From: Oenococcus kitaharae
GTDB taxonomy: Bacteria > Bacillota > Bacilli > Lactobacillales > Lactobacillaceae
Direction: 5' to 3'
Length of the DNA stretch: 64,000 nucleotides
Assembly: GCF_025758695.1 (NCBI RefSeq)
Contig: NZ_JANJQP010000002.1
Coordinates: forward strand, 124,001 to 188,000
Part shown: positions 27,128 through 37,100 of the stretch, one piece after another
Numbering within the stretch: the stretch's first letter is position 1
How the letters are laid out: each line of letters begins with the position of its first letter
The notes under the pieces: generated by a model
Seen by the model: the letters and a program-made list of their open reading frames with translations, nothing else
Databases searched by the model: none
What the model was told of the DNA's origin: nothing
Program-made: the position numbers and the translations under genes

Positions 27128-28395
27128 GATAATTCCGCCAATCTGATGAGTTTATGATCTTGAATTTGATAAGCATGGTCAATAATTTGATCCATGGCGA
27201 ACAATTGATGACTAATAAAAATTTTCGTAGCCGCTGAAGTTTTTAACAACGCAATCAAATCAAGGACAGATTTTTGATCTAGTCCGGCAAAAGGCTCATC
27301 CAAGAGAATGGTGTCGGGAGATTGAATCACAAGCAACAGAAGTTGCAGTTTTTTCTTTTCCCCACCGGATAATGTGTAAACTGAAGCATCCAGGCGATCC
27401 TTTAAAGATAAACGCGTCAGCCAATCTTCTATGGCGGCGGGAGCCATTGCTTCATGGAAACTTTTGTGCTGGCTTAAGAACAGTTCTTCTTGAACCGTGA
27501 TTTTTAAAAAACTGTCGCTAGGATTTTGAAAGGCCAGTGAAATTTTTCCGCGGCTAGTAATTTTGCCGTTAAATTTTTGCAGACCTGACATGGCTTTTAA
27601 CAAGGTCGATTTGCCGGTACCGTTTTCACCAACAATTAAAACGCTGCTTTTGTCAGGTATCAATGCAGAAGCTTGATCAAAAATGATTTGATCGGGAAAA
27701 GAGATGGAGAGCCGATCAATTTTAATCCTATCCGACTGAAAATCACTTTTTAGATGGAAGTGATTCTGTCTTTTAAAAGAATCATAGAATTGACGGAAAT
27801 CCGTTTTTGGTAAGGATGTAATTGTGTGTTTATCAAATAGAAAAATGCGCTGTGCGAGTCCGTCGTAAATTAAAGGATTGTGATCAGCTATCACAATTGT
27901 CCGACCCCGCCGCTGCAATTCCTGCACTTTGGCAAGCAGAAACCGGATACTCTGCCGATCGATACTGGCAAAAGGTTCATCTAAAATAACGAGTTGAGTA
28001 CCTAGATTGACGGCTTCTGCCAAAGCCAGCCGCTGCTGTTCGCCGCCTGATAGGGTATCGACCAGTTGGTTTTTTTTGTTTTCTAGGTGAAACTCCGTCA
28101 GGATCTGATTAATTTTGTTTTCAATCTGATCGGCTGGATATTGCAGATTTTCCAACAAAAAGACCAGTTCGTAAAAAGGTGTTTCCATTGTAAACTGCTG
28201 GTCAGGGCTTTGAAAAACACGTGCTGCAGTTTTATCATATTTTGCCACGAGTTCATTAATAAAAGTTGTCTTGCCGGAGCCTGAAGCCCCAGAAAGTAAA
28301 ATAAAGTCACCCGCGTTAATACTCAAGTTGATGTTTTGCAAAATCGTCTGCCCATCAATTTCAATATTTTGATTTTTAAAATCAATTATCGACAC
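27124..28395 (-). CDS. ykoD: ECF transporter, fused double ATPase (YkoD-like)
   Basis: 423 aa with two complete ATP-binding halves. Half 1: GASGSGKTT, LSGGEQQR, VILDEPFASID. Half 2: GENGTGKST, LSGGEKKK, ILLDEPFAGLD. The fused arrangement is the YkoD type. GTG start directly after the ykoE stop. Confidence 0.9.
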   Translation of the reverse strand: MSIIDFKNQNIEIDGQTILQNINLSINAGDFILLSGASGSGKTTFINELVAKYDKTAARVFQSPDQQFTMETPFYELVFLLENLQYPADQIENKINQILTEFHLENKKNQLVDTLSGGEQQRLALAEAVNLGTQLVILDEPFASIDRQSIRFLLAKVQELQRRGRTIVIADHNPLIYDGLAQRIFLFDKHTITSLPKTDFRQFYDSFKRQNHFHLKSDFQSDRIKIDRLSISFPDQIIFDQASALIPDKSSVLIVGENGTGKSTLLKAMSGLQKFNGKITSRGKISLAFQNPSDSFLKITVQEELFLSQHKSFHEAMAPAAIEDWLTRLSLKDRLDASVYTLSGGEKKKLQLLLLVIQSPDTILLDEPFAGLDQKSVLDLIALLKTSAATKIFISHQLFAMDQIIDHAYQIQDHKLIRLAELS

Positions 28396-29013
28396 TTATT
28401 TAATCAGTTTAGCTTTCTTTAGAATGGTGTAGATCAGATAGACCACAATACCGGCGAAAATCAAAATCGATAGGTAAGAAATGACAAAAAGTGACAAAGT
28501 ATAGCTGATAGGAAAACGGTTATACGAATTCTGAAAATAGGTAAATCCGAAAGTGATAACTGTTGATGTCAATGTGGAAAGCCACAATCCGGCAAAAGGA
28601 CGTTTATAACCTGTCAGGGCAAAACCTGCTTCTGTACCCGCCCCTTGTATGAGGCCGCTGAGAATATCGGAAATGCCCCAAGCTGATCCAACCGCCATTT
28701 CTACTGTGGCGGCTAAGGTTTCTCCAAGCAAGGATGCACCTGGTTTTTTGATAATCATACCGGCAATCGGGCCGGCCATGACCCAAAGGCCGATTGTCGC
28801 TGCTGTGGCAACCTGCTCAGAAATTTGCGAAGCCCCGATGGTTTGTGCAAGTGATTGATCAGAGACCAAGCTGACCAAAGGACCGCTCAAGCTGACCATG
28901 GTATTCCAAGGGATACCGAAAGCAAAAAACAGAATGCCGAAAATCACACCGATCAGGCCGATTAAAATGACATCCCTGATCCGCCAATTTTTTGTTGATG
29001 TGTGTGCTGTCAT
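28396..29013 (-). CDS. ykoE: Thiamine/HMP ECF substrate-binding component YkoE
   Basis: 205 aa from ATG 29013, behind GGAGG; an upstream in-frame TTG overlaps that SD and is less likely. About six helices; the conserved opening NWRIRDVILIGLIG, IIKKPGASLLGE and the WGISDIL region define YkoE. It lies directly downstream of the TPP riboswitch and its terminator, so expression should fall when thiamine pyrophosphate is high. Confidence 0.9.
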   Translation of the reverse strand: MTAHTSTKNWRIRDVILIGLIGVIFGILFFAFGIPWNTMVSLSGPLVSLVSDQSLAQTIGASQISEQVATAATIGLWVMAGPIAGMIIKKPGASLLGETLAATVEMAVGSAWGISDILSGLIQGAGTEAGFALTGYKRPFAGLWLSTLTSTVITFGFTYFQNSYNRFPISYTLSLFVISYLSILIFAGIVVYLIYTILKKAKLIK

Positions 29014-29036
29014 AAAATAAAATTCCTCCAAAGAAT

Positions 29037-29160
29037 AACAAAAAGAGCCGAAAGATAACGACTCTTTTTGTTATCTCCCTACGCAGGTACTAACCTACAG
29101 GTTCAATGGGTAATTCTCAGCTTGCTATAGGCAAGCACCCCAGATAGAAGTATTCAGCTC
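29037..29160 (-). promoter_or_regulatory. TPP riboswitch (THI element) with terminator
   Basis: Read on the minus strand, the aptamer (29146 to 29072) has the THI-box signatures GGGGTGC, GCTGAGA, ACCC-TTGAACCTG and GTACCTGCGTAGGGA, closed by P1 TATCT/AGATA. The expression platform is AACAAAAAGAG...CTCTTTTTGTT (29072-29037), an intrinsic terminator that starts inside the P1 3' flank. Ligand binding should favour termination ahead of ykoEDC. Confidence 0.95.
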
Positions 29161-29184
29161 TTTTAAATTGATTCTAGCATAAGT

Positions 29185-29796
29185 TTATTGCACAAGTTTG
29201 GTTCTTTTTAAAAGACTGAAGATTAATAGATTAATCAGGCCCGCAAAAACAAAGATCGACAAAAACCAAATGACAAACAAAATCAGCACATAATTAACAT
29301 CGAATTTGTAATAAGAACGCTCAAAGTAGTGGTAAGCAAAACTAACAATACTGCCGGTAATTGTAGATAGCCACAGACCAGCCATTGGCCGCCGATAGCG
29401 GACACTGGCAAAACCGATTTCAATGCCAGCACCTTGTTCGATGCCCCATAGCAGAGTTGTAATTCCCCAAGATGACCCGATGACCATCTCGACGGCCGAA
29501 GCGATCAAATTAGACAAGAAAGCAGCACCTGGTTTTTTAATAATTAAAGCTGCAATCGGACCCGCCATCATAAACAGGCCAACTGTTGCTGCTGTTGTGA
29601 CTTGAGCTGCTACCAATGAGGTCGATAAAGAGCTCGCCAGTGAGTGGCCGGTCAAAAAAGTTGCTATAGGCGTTAGGATACTGATAAACAAGTTATATGG
29701 CTGGCCTGAGGCAAAATAAACGGCACCGAATACCACACCGACTAATGCTGCTAAAATGACATCTCTGATTTTCCAATTTTTACTCTTCATCTGCAC
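29185..29796 (-). CDS. Second YkoE-like ECF substrate-binding component
   Basis: 203 aa, clearly paralogous to the YkoE encoded downstream. It shares NWKIRDVILAALVG, the GPIAALIIKKPGAAFL segment, GSSWGI and the RPMAGLWLSTITGS region. It has no ATPase or T gene of its own and probably shares YkoD/YkoC. It ends ~25 bp before the TPP aptamer, so the riboswitch separates the two paralogues and its own expression is not under that switch. It may carry a related pyrimidine or thiamine precursor. Confidence 0.85.
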   Translation of the reverse strand: MQMKSKNWKIRDVILAALVGVVFGAVYFASGQPYNLFISILTPIATFLTGHSLASSLSTSLVAAQVTTAATVGLFMMAGPIAALIIKKPGAAFLSNLIASAVEMVIGSSWGITTLLWGIEQGAGIEIGFASVRYRRPMAGLWLSTITGSIVSFAYHYFERSYYKFDVNYVLILFVIWFLSIFVFAGLINLLIFSLLKRTKLVQ

Positions 29797-29815
29797 CTCG
29801 TTATCCCTTTAAATG

Positions 29816-29847
29816 TTAAAAAGCGCCTGCACAAATCTGGAAGCGCT
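29816..29847 (-). terminator. Leader hairpin/attenuator before the second ykoE-like gene
   Basis: On the minus strand, AGCGCTT and AGGCGCT (one G-U pair) enclose ~15 nt and are followed by TTTTTAA, as in an intrinsic terminator. It lies 20 nt upstream of the gene with no minus-strand gene before it, which suggests attenuation within the leader. Confidence 0.5.
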
Positions 29848-29861
29848 AAAATTTTAACATA

Positions 29862-30773
29862 GTGCAATTCTACCAATTTAATTTTGTCATCTCACAACAT
29901 TTTGTTAACAAAAGTGTCAAAGAGTATCTGGCTCTGCTCTTGATCCCCAAGCATGTCCGCGGATTGCTGCGGCAGGATAAACGGCTTTTCTTAAATGGCC
30001 AGCCTGTTTCGACAGCAGCTTTATTGGCAGCTGGCGATAAGCTGAGTTTTAAATTATCTGCTGCTGATTTTTCAGAGAAACAGCAGGTATATCCGTCCAA
30101 CAATCTGCAGCAGATTTCAATCGTTTATGAAAACGATGATTGCATCATCGTTGATAAACCAGCTGGAATGAAAATGCATCCGCACTCACCCAATGAGACT
30201 GATACCTTATTGAATTTTGTTCAAGCTGCCTTAGCCGGCCGTCGATCGCACGGCCTACCGGCCTCTGCCTATATGGTTCACCGCATCGATACTGATACTT
30301 CAGGCTTGGTTTTGATTGCTACAAATCCACTGGCTGCTGCCGTTTTGAATCAGCTGATTGCCAAAAAAATCATTAAAAGAACCTATTTAGCCTGGGTATC
30401 AGGCCATTTATCTGAGCCAAACGGCGTTATTACACTGCCCATTGCCCAGGATCCGAAAAATCTGTATGTCCGTATTGTTGATCCATCGGGACAGCCGGCG
30501 CTGACGCGTTGGGTCAAAATGCATGTTGTCTATCAAAACACTTTACTGCGTATTCAGCTGGCAACCGGACGGACGCATCAGATCCGAGTTCATCTGGCTG
30601 CTATCGGCCACCCGTTAATTGGTGATCGACTATACGGCGGACCGGATTATCCACGCCTGCTGCTGCATTCGGCCAGTATTGAATTGCCGGATTTATTTAC
30701 TGATTATCAGCAGCTGCGGCGTGTGACCTCACCGCTGCCGGCGGATTTTCCTAGACAGCTATATTTGAGGTAA
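29862..30773 (+). CDS. RluD-type 23S rRNA pseudouridine synthase family protein
   Basis: 303 aa. S4-like RNA-binding N-terminus (~res 15-75), then the synthase domain with the catalytic Asp in MVHRIDTDTSGLVL (~140) and TGRTHQIRVHLAAIGHPLIGD (~225). It converts specific uridines in rRNA to pseudouridine. The start is GTG 29862; TAAAAT lies 9 nt upstream and there is no SD. Confidence 0.9.
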   Translation: MQFYQFNFVISQHFVNKSVKEYLALLLIPKHVRGLLRQDKRLFLNGQPVSTAALLAAGDKLSFKLSAADFSEKQQVYPSNNLQQISIVYENDDCIIVDKPAGMKMHPHSPNETDTLLNFVQAALAGRRSHGLPASAYMVHRIDTDTSGLVLIATNPLAAAVLNQLIAKKIIKRTYLAWVSGHLSEPNGVITLPIAQDPKNLYVRIVDPSGQPALTRWVKMHVVYQNTLLRIQLATGRTHQIRVHLAAIGHPLIGDRLYGGPDYPRLLLHSASIELPDLFTDYQQLRRVTSPLPADFPRQLYLR

Positions 30774-30791
30774 TTTTTTGAACACATTACC

Positions 30792-30820
30792 TTGACACAC
30801 ATAGTAATATGCTGTAAATT
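30792..30820 (+). promoter_or_regulatory. padR promoter with internal palindrome
   Basis: TTGACA (30792-30797), 17 bp, TAAATT (30815-30820). The spacer holds CATAGTAATATG (30800-30811), a palindrome well placed for PadR autorepression. The operator assignment is inferred. Confidence 0.6.
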
Positions 30821-30845
30821 AATACATGAAGGATGAGGAGGATCA

Positions 30846-31196
30846 ATGGCTCAAGAAATATCGAAAGATATGATTCGCGGACTGACAGGTGCGATTGTAT
30901 TAAGTGTTTTAGAGTTTGAAGATTCCTATGGTTACCAGATTTCCAAACAGATCAAACAGATAACTGATGATCGTTACGAACTCAACGAAGCCACTTTGTA
31001 TACCGTTTTTCGCCGTTTATCAGCTCAAGGATTTGTGAAAAGCTACTACGGCAATGATGATGAAAATCAAGGCGGGCGCCGCAAATACTACAGTTTGACC
31101 GAAAGCGGCAAAAAAGAGCTCAATCGATCCCGTACCGACTGGGAATTTTCAAAAGAAATTGTTGATGCGCTGCTGCAGGAGAAGAAGAATGGATGA
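30846..31196 (+). CDS. PadR-family transcriptional regulator
   Basis: 116 aa winged helix. LSVLEFEDSYGYQISKQI and LNEATLYTVFRRLSAQGFV are the PadR DNA-binding signature, followed by GGRRKYYSLTESG. GAGGAGG precedes the ATG. It overlaps the next gene, whose product looks like the usual PadR partner, so it probably represses its own operon. Confidence 0.9.
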   Translation: MAQEISKDMIRGLTGAIVLSVLEFEDSYGYQISKQIKQITDDRYELNEATLYTVFRRLSAQGFVKSYYGNDDENQGGRRKYYSLTESGKKELNRSRTDWEFSKEIVDALLQEKKNG

Positions 31197-32316
31197 CTTA
31201 ATTAACAAAAAGCTGACAAGACTATTTTCAGGCTATGAAAAAACTGCTGATTTAGATGATTTGCATGACGAGATTTTCGATGATGTCAAAGAAAGTGCCA
31301 AAGATTTGCAGCAGAAAGAACACCTCAGCGATGAGGAAGCTGTTGACAAAGCATTTTTGCAAATGGGCGATCTGACAAAAGTGATCGATCAAATTGGTGA
31401 AAAAAAAGGAAACGGGACTTTTAAATTCAATTTTCATTTCCTCAGTCAACAGGATAGCGAAGTTGTCTACGAAGATGAGTTTGCCTTAGACGAGATTGAA
31501 AAAATCAATCTCAAATTCCATTCAGATGCTGTAAAAATTATCTCGACAGATTCAGACAAATTGAAACTGACTCAGTATAAAAATCCGCAGACTGCTGATG
31601 ATCCGATCGTTCAAGTCAGCAGCCAAAACGGTGATCTAAATATTCATTTACCAGAAAAAAAATTCTCGATTAGTATTGGTGTTTTTATTTCTACGACGCG
31701 TCTGCCTAAATTGCTGATTGAATTGCCAAACAGCTATAAAGGTACATTGAATAGCGACTTTGGATCCGGCAGCATGCTGGTAAAGGGGATTAAAAATCAC
31801 GCAGCCGCTAATTTCACCTTTCATTCCGGCAGCTTGAAGATTTCAAATTCAGTCTTTTCAGAAAGCGGCTGTTCTTTTCATTCCGGCAGCCTATCTGTTT
31901 CGGATAGCTTGGCCGATTATTTCGGATCAGATTTTTCATCAGGCACGCTGCGTTTGAACAATGTTACGGCAAAATATGATATTAAAGCCACCTCGGGCAC
32001 GGTACGCCTGAATAAAATAACCGGTGCCGGTAGTGTCAATCTATCGTCGGGGGTTGTGCGTGCTGATTTTAAAAAGGTAACCGGTGATTTAAAATTGACC
32101 GCGTTGTCAGGCATGATTAGAGCTGTTTTGCCTAGCCAAGACGAATTTGCTTTCAAGTTATCGGCTAAAACCGGTACAGTTCGTTTGAAGGATGTTTTTG
32201 ACGCACCAGTGGATTATGATATCGAGTCATCCTCTGCTAAATTAGGTACTGTCGGCGAAGCTAAAAGTTATTGCTTGCTCAGTCGCGTGTCTTCGGGCAC
32301 AATCGTGATTGATTAG
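31189..32316 (+). CDS. HAAS/DUF1700-like plus DUF4097 beta-helix protein
   Basis: 375 aa from ATG 31189 (GGAGAAG upstream), overlapping padR. Residues ~1-65 are acidic and helical with a regularly spaced DLDDLHDEIFDDV segment, like the HAAS/DUF1700 domain encoded beside PadR genes. From ~85 on it is a repetitive beta structure rich in 'SSGTVRL', 'HSGSL' and 'SGVV' turns, typical of DUF4097 adhesin-like beta helices. No signal peptide or membrane helix is visible. Possibly an envelope-stress sensor; function unproven. Confidence 0.75.
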   Translation: MDDLINKKLTRLFSGYEKTADLDDLHDEIFDDVKESAKDLQQKEHLSDEEAVDKAFLQMGDLTKVIDQIGEKKGNGTFKFNFHFLSQQDSEVVYEDEFALDEIEKINLKFHSDAVKIISTDSDKLKLTQYKNPQTADDPIVQVSSQNGDLNIHLPEKKFSISIGVFISTTRLPKLLIELPNSYKGTLNSDFGSGSMLVKGIKNHAAANFTFHSGSLKISNSVFSESGCSFHSGSLSVSDSLADYFGSDFSSGTLRLNNVTAKYDIKATSGTVRLNKITGAGSVNLSSGVVRADFKKVTGDLKLTALSGMIRAVLPSQDEFAFKLSAKTGTVRLKDVFDAPVDYDIESSSAKLGTVGEAKSYCLLSRVSSGTIVID

Positions 32317-32368
32317 AATTTTTTTAACTTAATTTATGTTTAACTGCAGCCGCCTTATAATTTAATCA

Positions 32369-32758
32369 ATGACTAAACGAGTTCCGCCTTTTTTAACACC
32401 CCCGGCTATTGTGTCGATTATCATTGCTTTATCAGCGGTTAATGTTGTGACTAATGTGACAACTCATACAGCTGAGGGTGGTGCACCAACAAACTATACG
32501 CCCAGCCAAAGTTCGTCAACGAGTTCAGCTGTGAGTTCATCCAGACCGGATCGGCAGTCATCTTCTGACTTGTCTTCCAGCAGTTCTTCATCTGTGCCAG
32601 ACACAGCGTCCAGCAGCAGTTCTTCACAAAAAACGCCTTCAGAAACAAGCGGCTCTTCTAGCAGTACGTCTGAAAGCTCGCAATCTGTTGATAAAGCACC
32701 AGCTGCCAGCAGCACTACTAGTTCATCAGCTGTCACACCGCCGGCAGGAGGTAAATAA
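32369..32758 (+). CDS. Ser/Thr-rich surface protein with N-terminal membrane anchor
   Basis: 129 aa. One hydrophobic helix at residues ~12-30, then an almost pure Ser/Thr/Pro/Gln low-complexity tail, with no LPXTG. It probably reaches through the cell wall as a stalk, possibly glycosylated. TATAAT is 7 nt before the ATG with no SD, a clean leaderless candidate. Its stop overlaps the next start (TAATG), so the two products are made together. Confidence 0.7.
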   Translation: MTKRVPPFLTPPAIVSIIIALSAVNVVTNVTTHTAEGGAPTNYTPSQSSSTSSAVSSSRPDRQSSSDLSSSSSSSVPDTASSSSSSQKTPSETSGSSSSTSESSQSVDKAPAASSTTSSSAVTPPAGGK

Positions 32759-33552
32759 TGGGAATTGGTTTACTGGCTTTAATTAATCAATGGCTTGGTT
32801 TTTTTAGTGTTCGCAATCAGGCTAGAGGGCGTATTTATTCAATCGTCGGTTTTATCGCTAACTTTTACCTCCTTTATGTTGGTGTGCGTTTAATCATCAA
32901 TCGTCAGATTTGGGGGATTGTTTTCCTATTAGCTTTTGTCGTCTTGCTGTATTTTTCTGTGCTGAATATGATTTATTATTTTACAGACAAAACAGTTAAA
33001 TGGGATATTTCGCCTTTGATTGACCACTTTTTGGGTGGCGATAAAGCTGAAGAAGAAGCTGCTCTGAAAACTGTACCGGCCAATGGCCTTTATCGACGTG
33101 ATCAAGTGCTGGGTACGGTGATTGTGTCAAGTTTAGAAGAACAAGAAAACTTATCCAATCTCTATCAGCGAATGCTGCAGGCCAAATTGATTGAACAGAA
33201 TTATGGTCATTTTTCCCGCTCGCAAATAAAGAGGTATCTGCTGGCGCATGAAACAATATCGGCTAATTATCCGGGTACGCTGCTGCCGTATTTTGATTTA
33301 AAATACGTGCCCAGCGGTTTATTGATCTATGGCGGCATGAATCAGTTTTCTGCTCGCCCGATTGGTGTAATCGTTAAGGTTGGACTAAGTGATGCAATGA
33401 CTGCATTACAGGGTTATCAGTTATCGCTAGCCTCGGTGGTAATCCATGGCGGACAGGGACGCCAGTTAGATCCGACCCATAGTAAAATTGTGGCTGTGTC
33501 GTTAGCAAATTACATCACGGCTGAAGTCGCTTATAAAAAAAGAGAAATTTAA
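32758..33552 (+). CDS. Unrecognised membrane protein coupled to the Ser-rich protein
   Basis: 264 aa. Two or three hydrophobic helices in the first ~80 residues are followed by a ~180 aa soluble domain with no motif I can name (it contains LIYGGMNQFSARPIGVIVKVG). Start overlaps the previous stop. Co-translation with the Ser-rich stalk suggests a membrane partner. I do not recognise the family. Confidence 0.65.
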   Translation: MGIGLLALINQWLGFFSVRNQARGRIYSIVGFIANFYLLYVGVRLIINRQIWGIVFLLAFVVLLYFSVLNMIYYFTDKTVKWDISPLIDHFLGGDKAEEEAALKTVPANGLYRRDQVLGTVIVSSLEEQENLSNLYQRMLQAKLIEQNYGHFSRSQIKRYLLAHETISANYPGTLLPYFDLKYVPSGLLIYGGMNQFSARPIGVIVKVGLSDAMTALQGYQLSLASVVIHGGQGRQLDPTHSKIVAVSLANYITAEVAYKKREI

Positions 33553-33590
33553 GAAAACCGTTTTTGAGAAGGGATGGGTCACATAAATAA

Positions 33591-34163
33591 ATGATGAAAG
33601 TTATCGTAGGATTGGGAAATATTGGTGCAAAATACGCACATAATCGGCATAACGTCGGTTTTATGGCGGTGGACGAACTCGCACAGCGACTCAATACAAC
33701 CTTTTCTTTGAAACAAAATCTGCACGCATTTATCGCAACGGCTGTTGTGGCATCTGAAAAAGTATATCTGGTTAAACCGACAACGATGATGAATGATTCT
33801 GGTCTGGCCGTAGAGGCCGTGATGCATTATTTTGACGCCGGGCTAGATGATTTAATCGTTTTTGTTGACGATATTGATCGGGATTATGGTCAGCTGCGTA
33901 TCAAAAAAAGCGGTGCATCAGGCGGACACAATGGTTTGAAATCAATCGAATCAGCTATTGGGAGTCAGAAATTTGTCCGAATCCGTATCGGCACAGGGAG
34001 GCCCGCTCATGCTGCACAGGCTGTCATTAATCATGTGTTGGGTGATTTCACAAAACCGCAAATGGACTTGGTTCAGCCCCAGATTGACCAGGCCGTTTTA
34101 GCGTCAGAGGATTTTATTAAGGGCATTGCACTGAATACAATTACGAATCGTTACAATAATTAA
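33591..34163 (+). CDS. pth: Peptidyl-tRNA hydrolase
   Basis: 190 aa. GLGNIGAKYAHNRHNVGFM contains the catalytic His; KPTTMMNDSG and SGGHNGLKSI are also conserved. It recycles peptidyl-tRNA dropped by ribosomes. ATG 33591 or 33594 may be used. Its stop overlaps mfd. First gene of the conserved pth-mfd-rqcP block. Confidence 0.95.
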   Translation: MMKVIVGLGNIGAKYAHNRHNVGFMAVDELAQRLNTTFSLKQNLHAFIATAVVASEKVYLVKPTTMMNDSGLAVEAVMHYFDAGLDDLIVFVDDIDRDYGQLRIKKSGASGGHNGLKSIESAIGSQKFVRIRIGTGRPAHAAQAVINHVLGDFTKPQMDLVQPQIDQAVLASEDFIKGIALNTITNRYNN

Positions 34164-37100
34164 TGATGAGCGCATTGACAGATTTTATCAGTCGTTTGCC
34201 TTTGACTGAAAGTATAGTCCTGAACCAAAGCAGCCCGGATACGGCGCAACTTATTTCAGGCATTGACGATACCCCCAAGGCCGCGTTAGCCGCTGGGGTT
34301 TTTGTGCGTTTAAAAGCTGAAAAACAGGAAAAAAACAGCTTAATTATCACAGACACGCAATTCCGTGCTGATCGGCTTAGCGGTGACCTGGAAGCTCTCG
34401 TCGGCCAGGATAATGTCTTTGAAATTCAAGCAGAAGAATCCTTGGCGACGGAAACAGCGATTGCGTCGCGCGATGCAGATTTGAGTCGCGTTTTGGCCTT
34501 GCGAGCCATGCAGTCTAACACTCCAGCCATGATTGTTGCGCCTTTAGCTGCCTTGACGCGTCGTTATCCAGATCCGGCAGTTTTTCGGTCTGCTGTTTTG
34601 GATCTTAAAAAATCGGACACCTATGTGCAGGCGGATTTGGCCGGCAGATTGATCGAGATGGGGTATCGCAAAGAAGCATTGGCTGCGAGTCCTGGTGAAT
34701 TTGCGGTCAGAGGCGAGATTGTTGATATCTATCCGATCAATATGGATAGCCCTGTACGCTTGGATTTCTTCGATGAAGAGCTTGAGTCTATGCGGACTTT
34801 TGATGCCGATTCACAAAAATCTTTGGACAAAATCCAGCATGTTTTTGTGTTTCCAGTTTCGGACTTCCTTCTGTCACAAGCTGATTTTTCCACAGATTTG
34901 CAAACACTGCAAAATGCTTTTATTGCCTACCGTGATTCTCTGAAGGGGATCGAAAAGAAGAAAATTACAAGTTTTTTTGACCCTCTACTGGCTCGTTCTA
35001 GGGAAAGCGGCTTTGATCGCGGTCTTTTACCTTTTGCTGAGTTCTTTTTAACACACTCGCTTTTAGAGTATGCTAAGCAAGACGACCTGCTGTTCATTGA
35101 TGATTTCGCCAGAATTAATGAACAGGCCAAACTTCAAGAGGAAAAAGATGCGCAATGGATGACTGATGCTTTAAAAGAGTTTCGGCTCCTACCTGATTTA
35201 AAAATCAAGCTTGATGCAACTAATCTTTTGAAGAAATCACAGCAGAATATTACCGGTAAACTGCAGCGTTTTCACAATCCGAAAATTTTCTTGAGTAATT
35301 TAACCCGTGGGTTGGTTGGCCTGGCTTTTACTGCCAAACAAACTCTATTGACCCGACCGATGCAGCAGTATTTTGGCCAGATGCCGGCCCTAAAAGCTGA
35401 TGTTGATTCTTATCGTAAGCGAGAATTCACCGTGGTCTTGGCTGCTGCTTCTCATGAACGGTTGTTGTCCTTGCAGCGGACTTTGCACGATTTTGATATG
35501 AATTTTGCTATCACTGATGAGGTATTGCCCGGTACGGCCCAATTACAAGTTAGTGCTTTATCACGCGGTTTTGAATTGCCGGATCAGAAATTGGTTGTTC
35601 TAACCGAAGCGGAATTGTTCGCCAAAGTCAAAAAGCGAATTCCGCGGCATGCAACTTTTTCTAATGCCGAAAGAATTACCAGTTATAACCAACTCAAGGT
35701 TGGCGATTATGTAGTACATGTTAATCATGGTATCGGACGCTATGAAGGTTTAACCACACTGGAAGCCAATGGCGGCAAACAAGATTATTTGACACTGGCT
35801 TATGCACAAAACGCCAAGATTTTCGTACCGATAACACACCTGAACCTAGTTCAGAAATACATTGGCGGCGATCAGGGCAAAGTTAAAATCAATTCTTTGA
35901 ATTCAACCGACTGGGCCAAAACAAAACACAAGGTGGCCACCAAAGTCGAAGATATTGCTGATGACTTGATTGCTTTATACGCCAAGCGCGAAGCCGAAAG
36001 CGGTTTTGCCTTTTCTGCTGATGATCAAGCACAGGACAAATTCGATAATGAGTTTGCCTACCCAGAGACTGTTGACCAGCTGCGTTCGATTAAAGAGATC
36101 AAAAGCGATATGGAGTCAGCCAAGCCGATGGACCGCCTGCTGGTCGGGGATGTTGGTTTTGGGAAGACTGAGGTCGCCCTGCGTGCTGCATTTAAAGCGA
36201 TTCATGATCACAAACAGGTTGCATTTTTGACGCCGACTACTATCCTTTCCCAACAGCATTACGAAACGGCCTTGGAACGTTTTTCCGATTTTCCGGATGT
36301 CAGGATTGCTGTTTTGTCCCGCTTTAATACGCCGGCACAGAACAAAGCGGCTATTAAAAAGATCAAAGACCACCAAATTGATCTGGTTATCGGGACTCAT
36401 CGTCTTTTGTCCAAGGATGTGGTTTTTGATGATTTGGGCCTGCTGATTATTGATGAAGAGCAGCGTTTTGGCGTCAAACACAAAGAGAAGATCAAACAGT
36501 TGCGTGCCAGTATCGATGTCCTCACGCTCACAGCGACACCGATCCCGCGTACTTTAAATATGGCGCTTGTCGGCGCACGTGATTTATCAGTCCTAGAGAC
36601 ACCACCAGCTAACCGTTTTCCGATTCAGACTTATGTTTTGGAAAGTAATTGGCCAGTCGTTGCTGATGCGATGGAAAAAGAGATTGGACGCGGTGGACAG
36701 GTCTTTTTCCTGCATAACCGTGTTCAGGACATTGAACGGACTGTTGGTGAAGTACAACGTCTGGTGCCTGATGCCAATGTTGGCTATATTCATGGTCAGA
36801 TGAACGAAACCCAGTTAGAAAATGTTTTGATGGACTTTTTAAACGGCGTCTATGATGTGCTGGTCACGACTACGATCATCGAGACAGGTGTTGATATTCC
36901 GAATGTCAACACGTTGATTGTCGAGAATTCACAGCGTTTTGGTTTGTCGCAGCTTTACCAATTACGCGGCCGAATCGGTCGTTCTAACCGTCTAGCCTAT
37001 GCATATTTCACTTTTCCGCCTGATCGCCAACCGACTGAAGATGCTCAAAAACGCCTGGAAGCCATTCGTGATTTCACGGAGCTAGGATCCGGCTTTAAAT

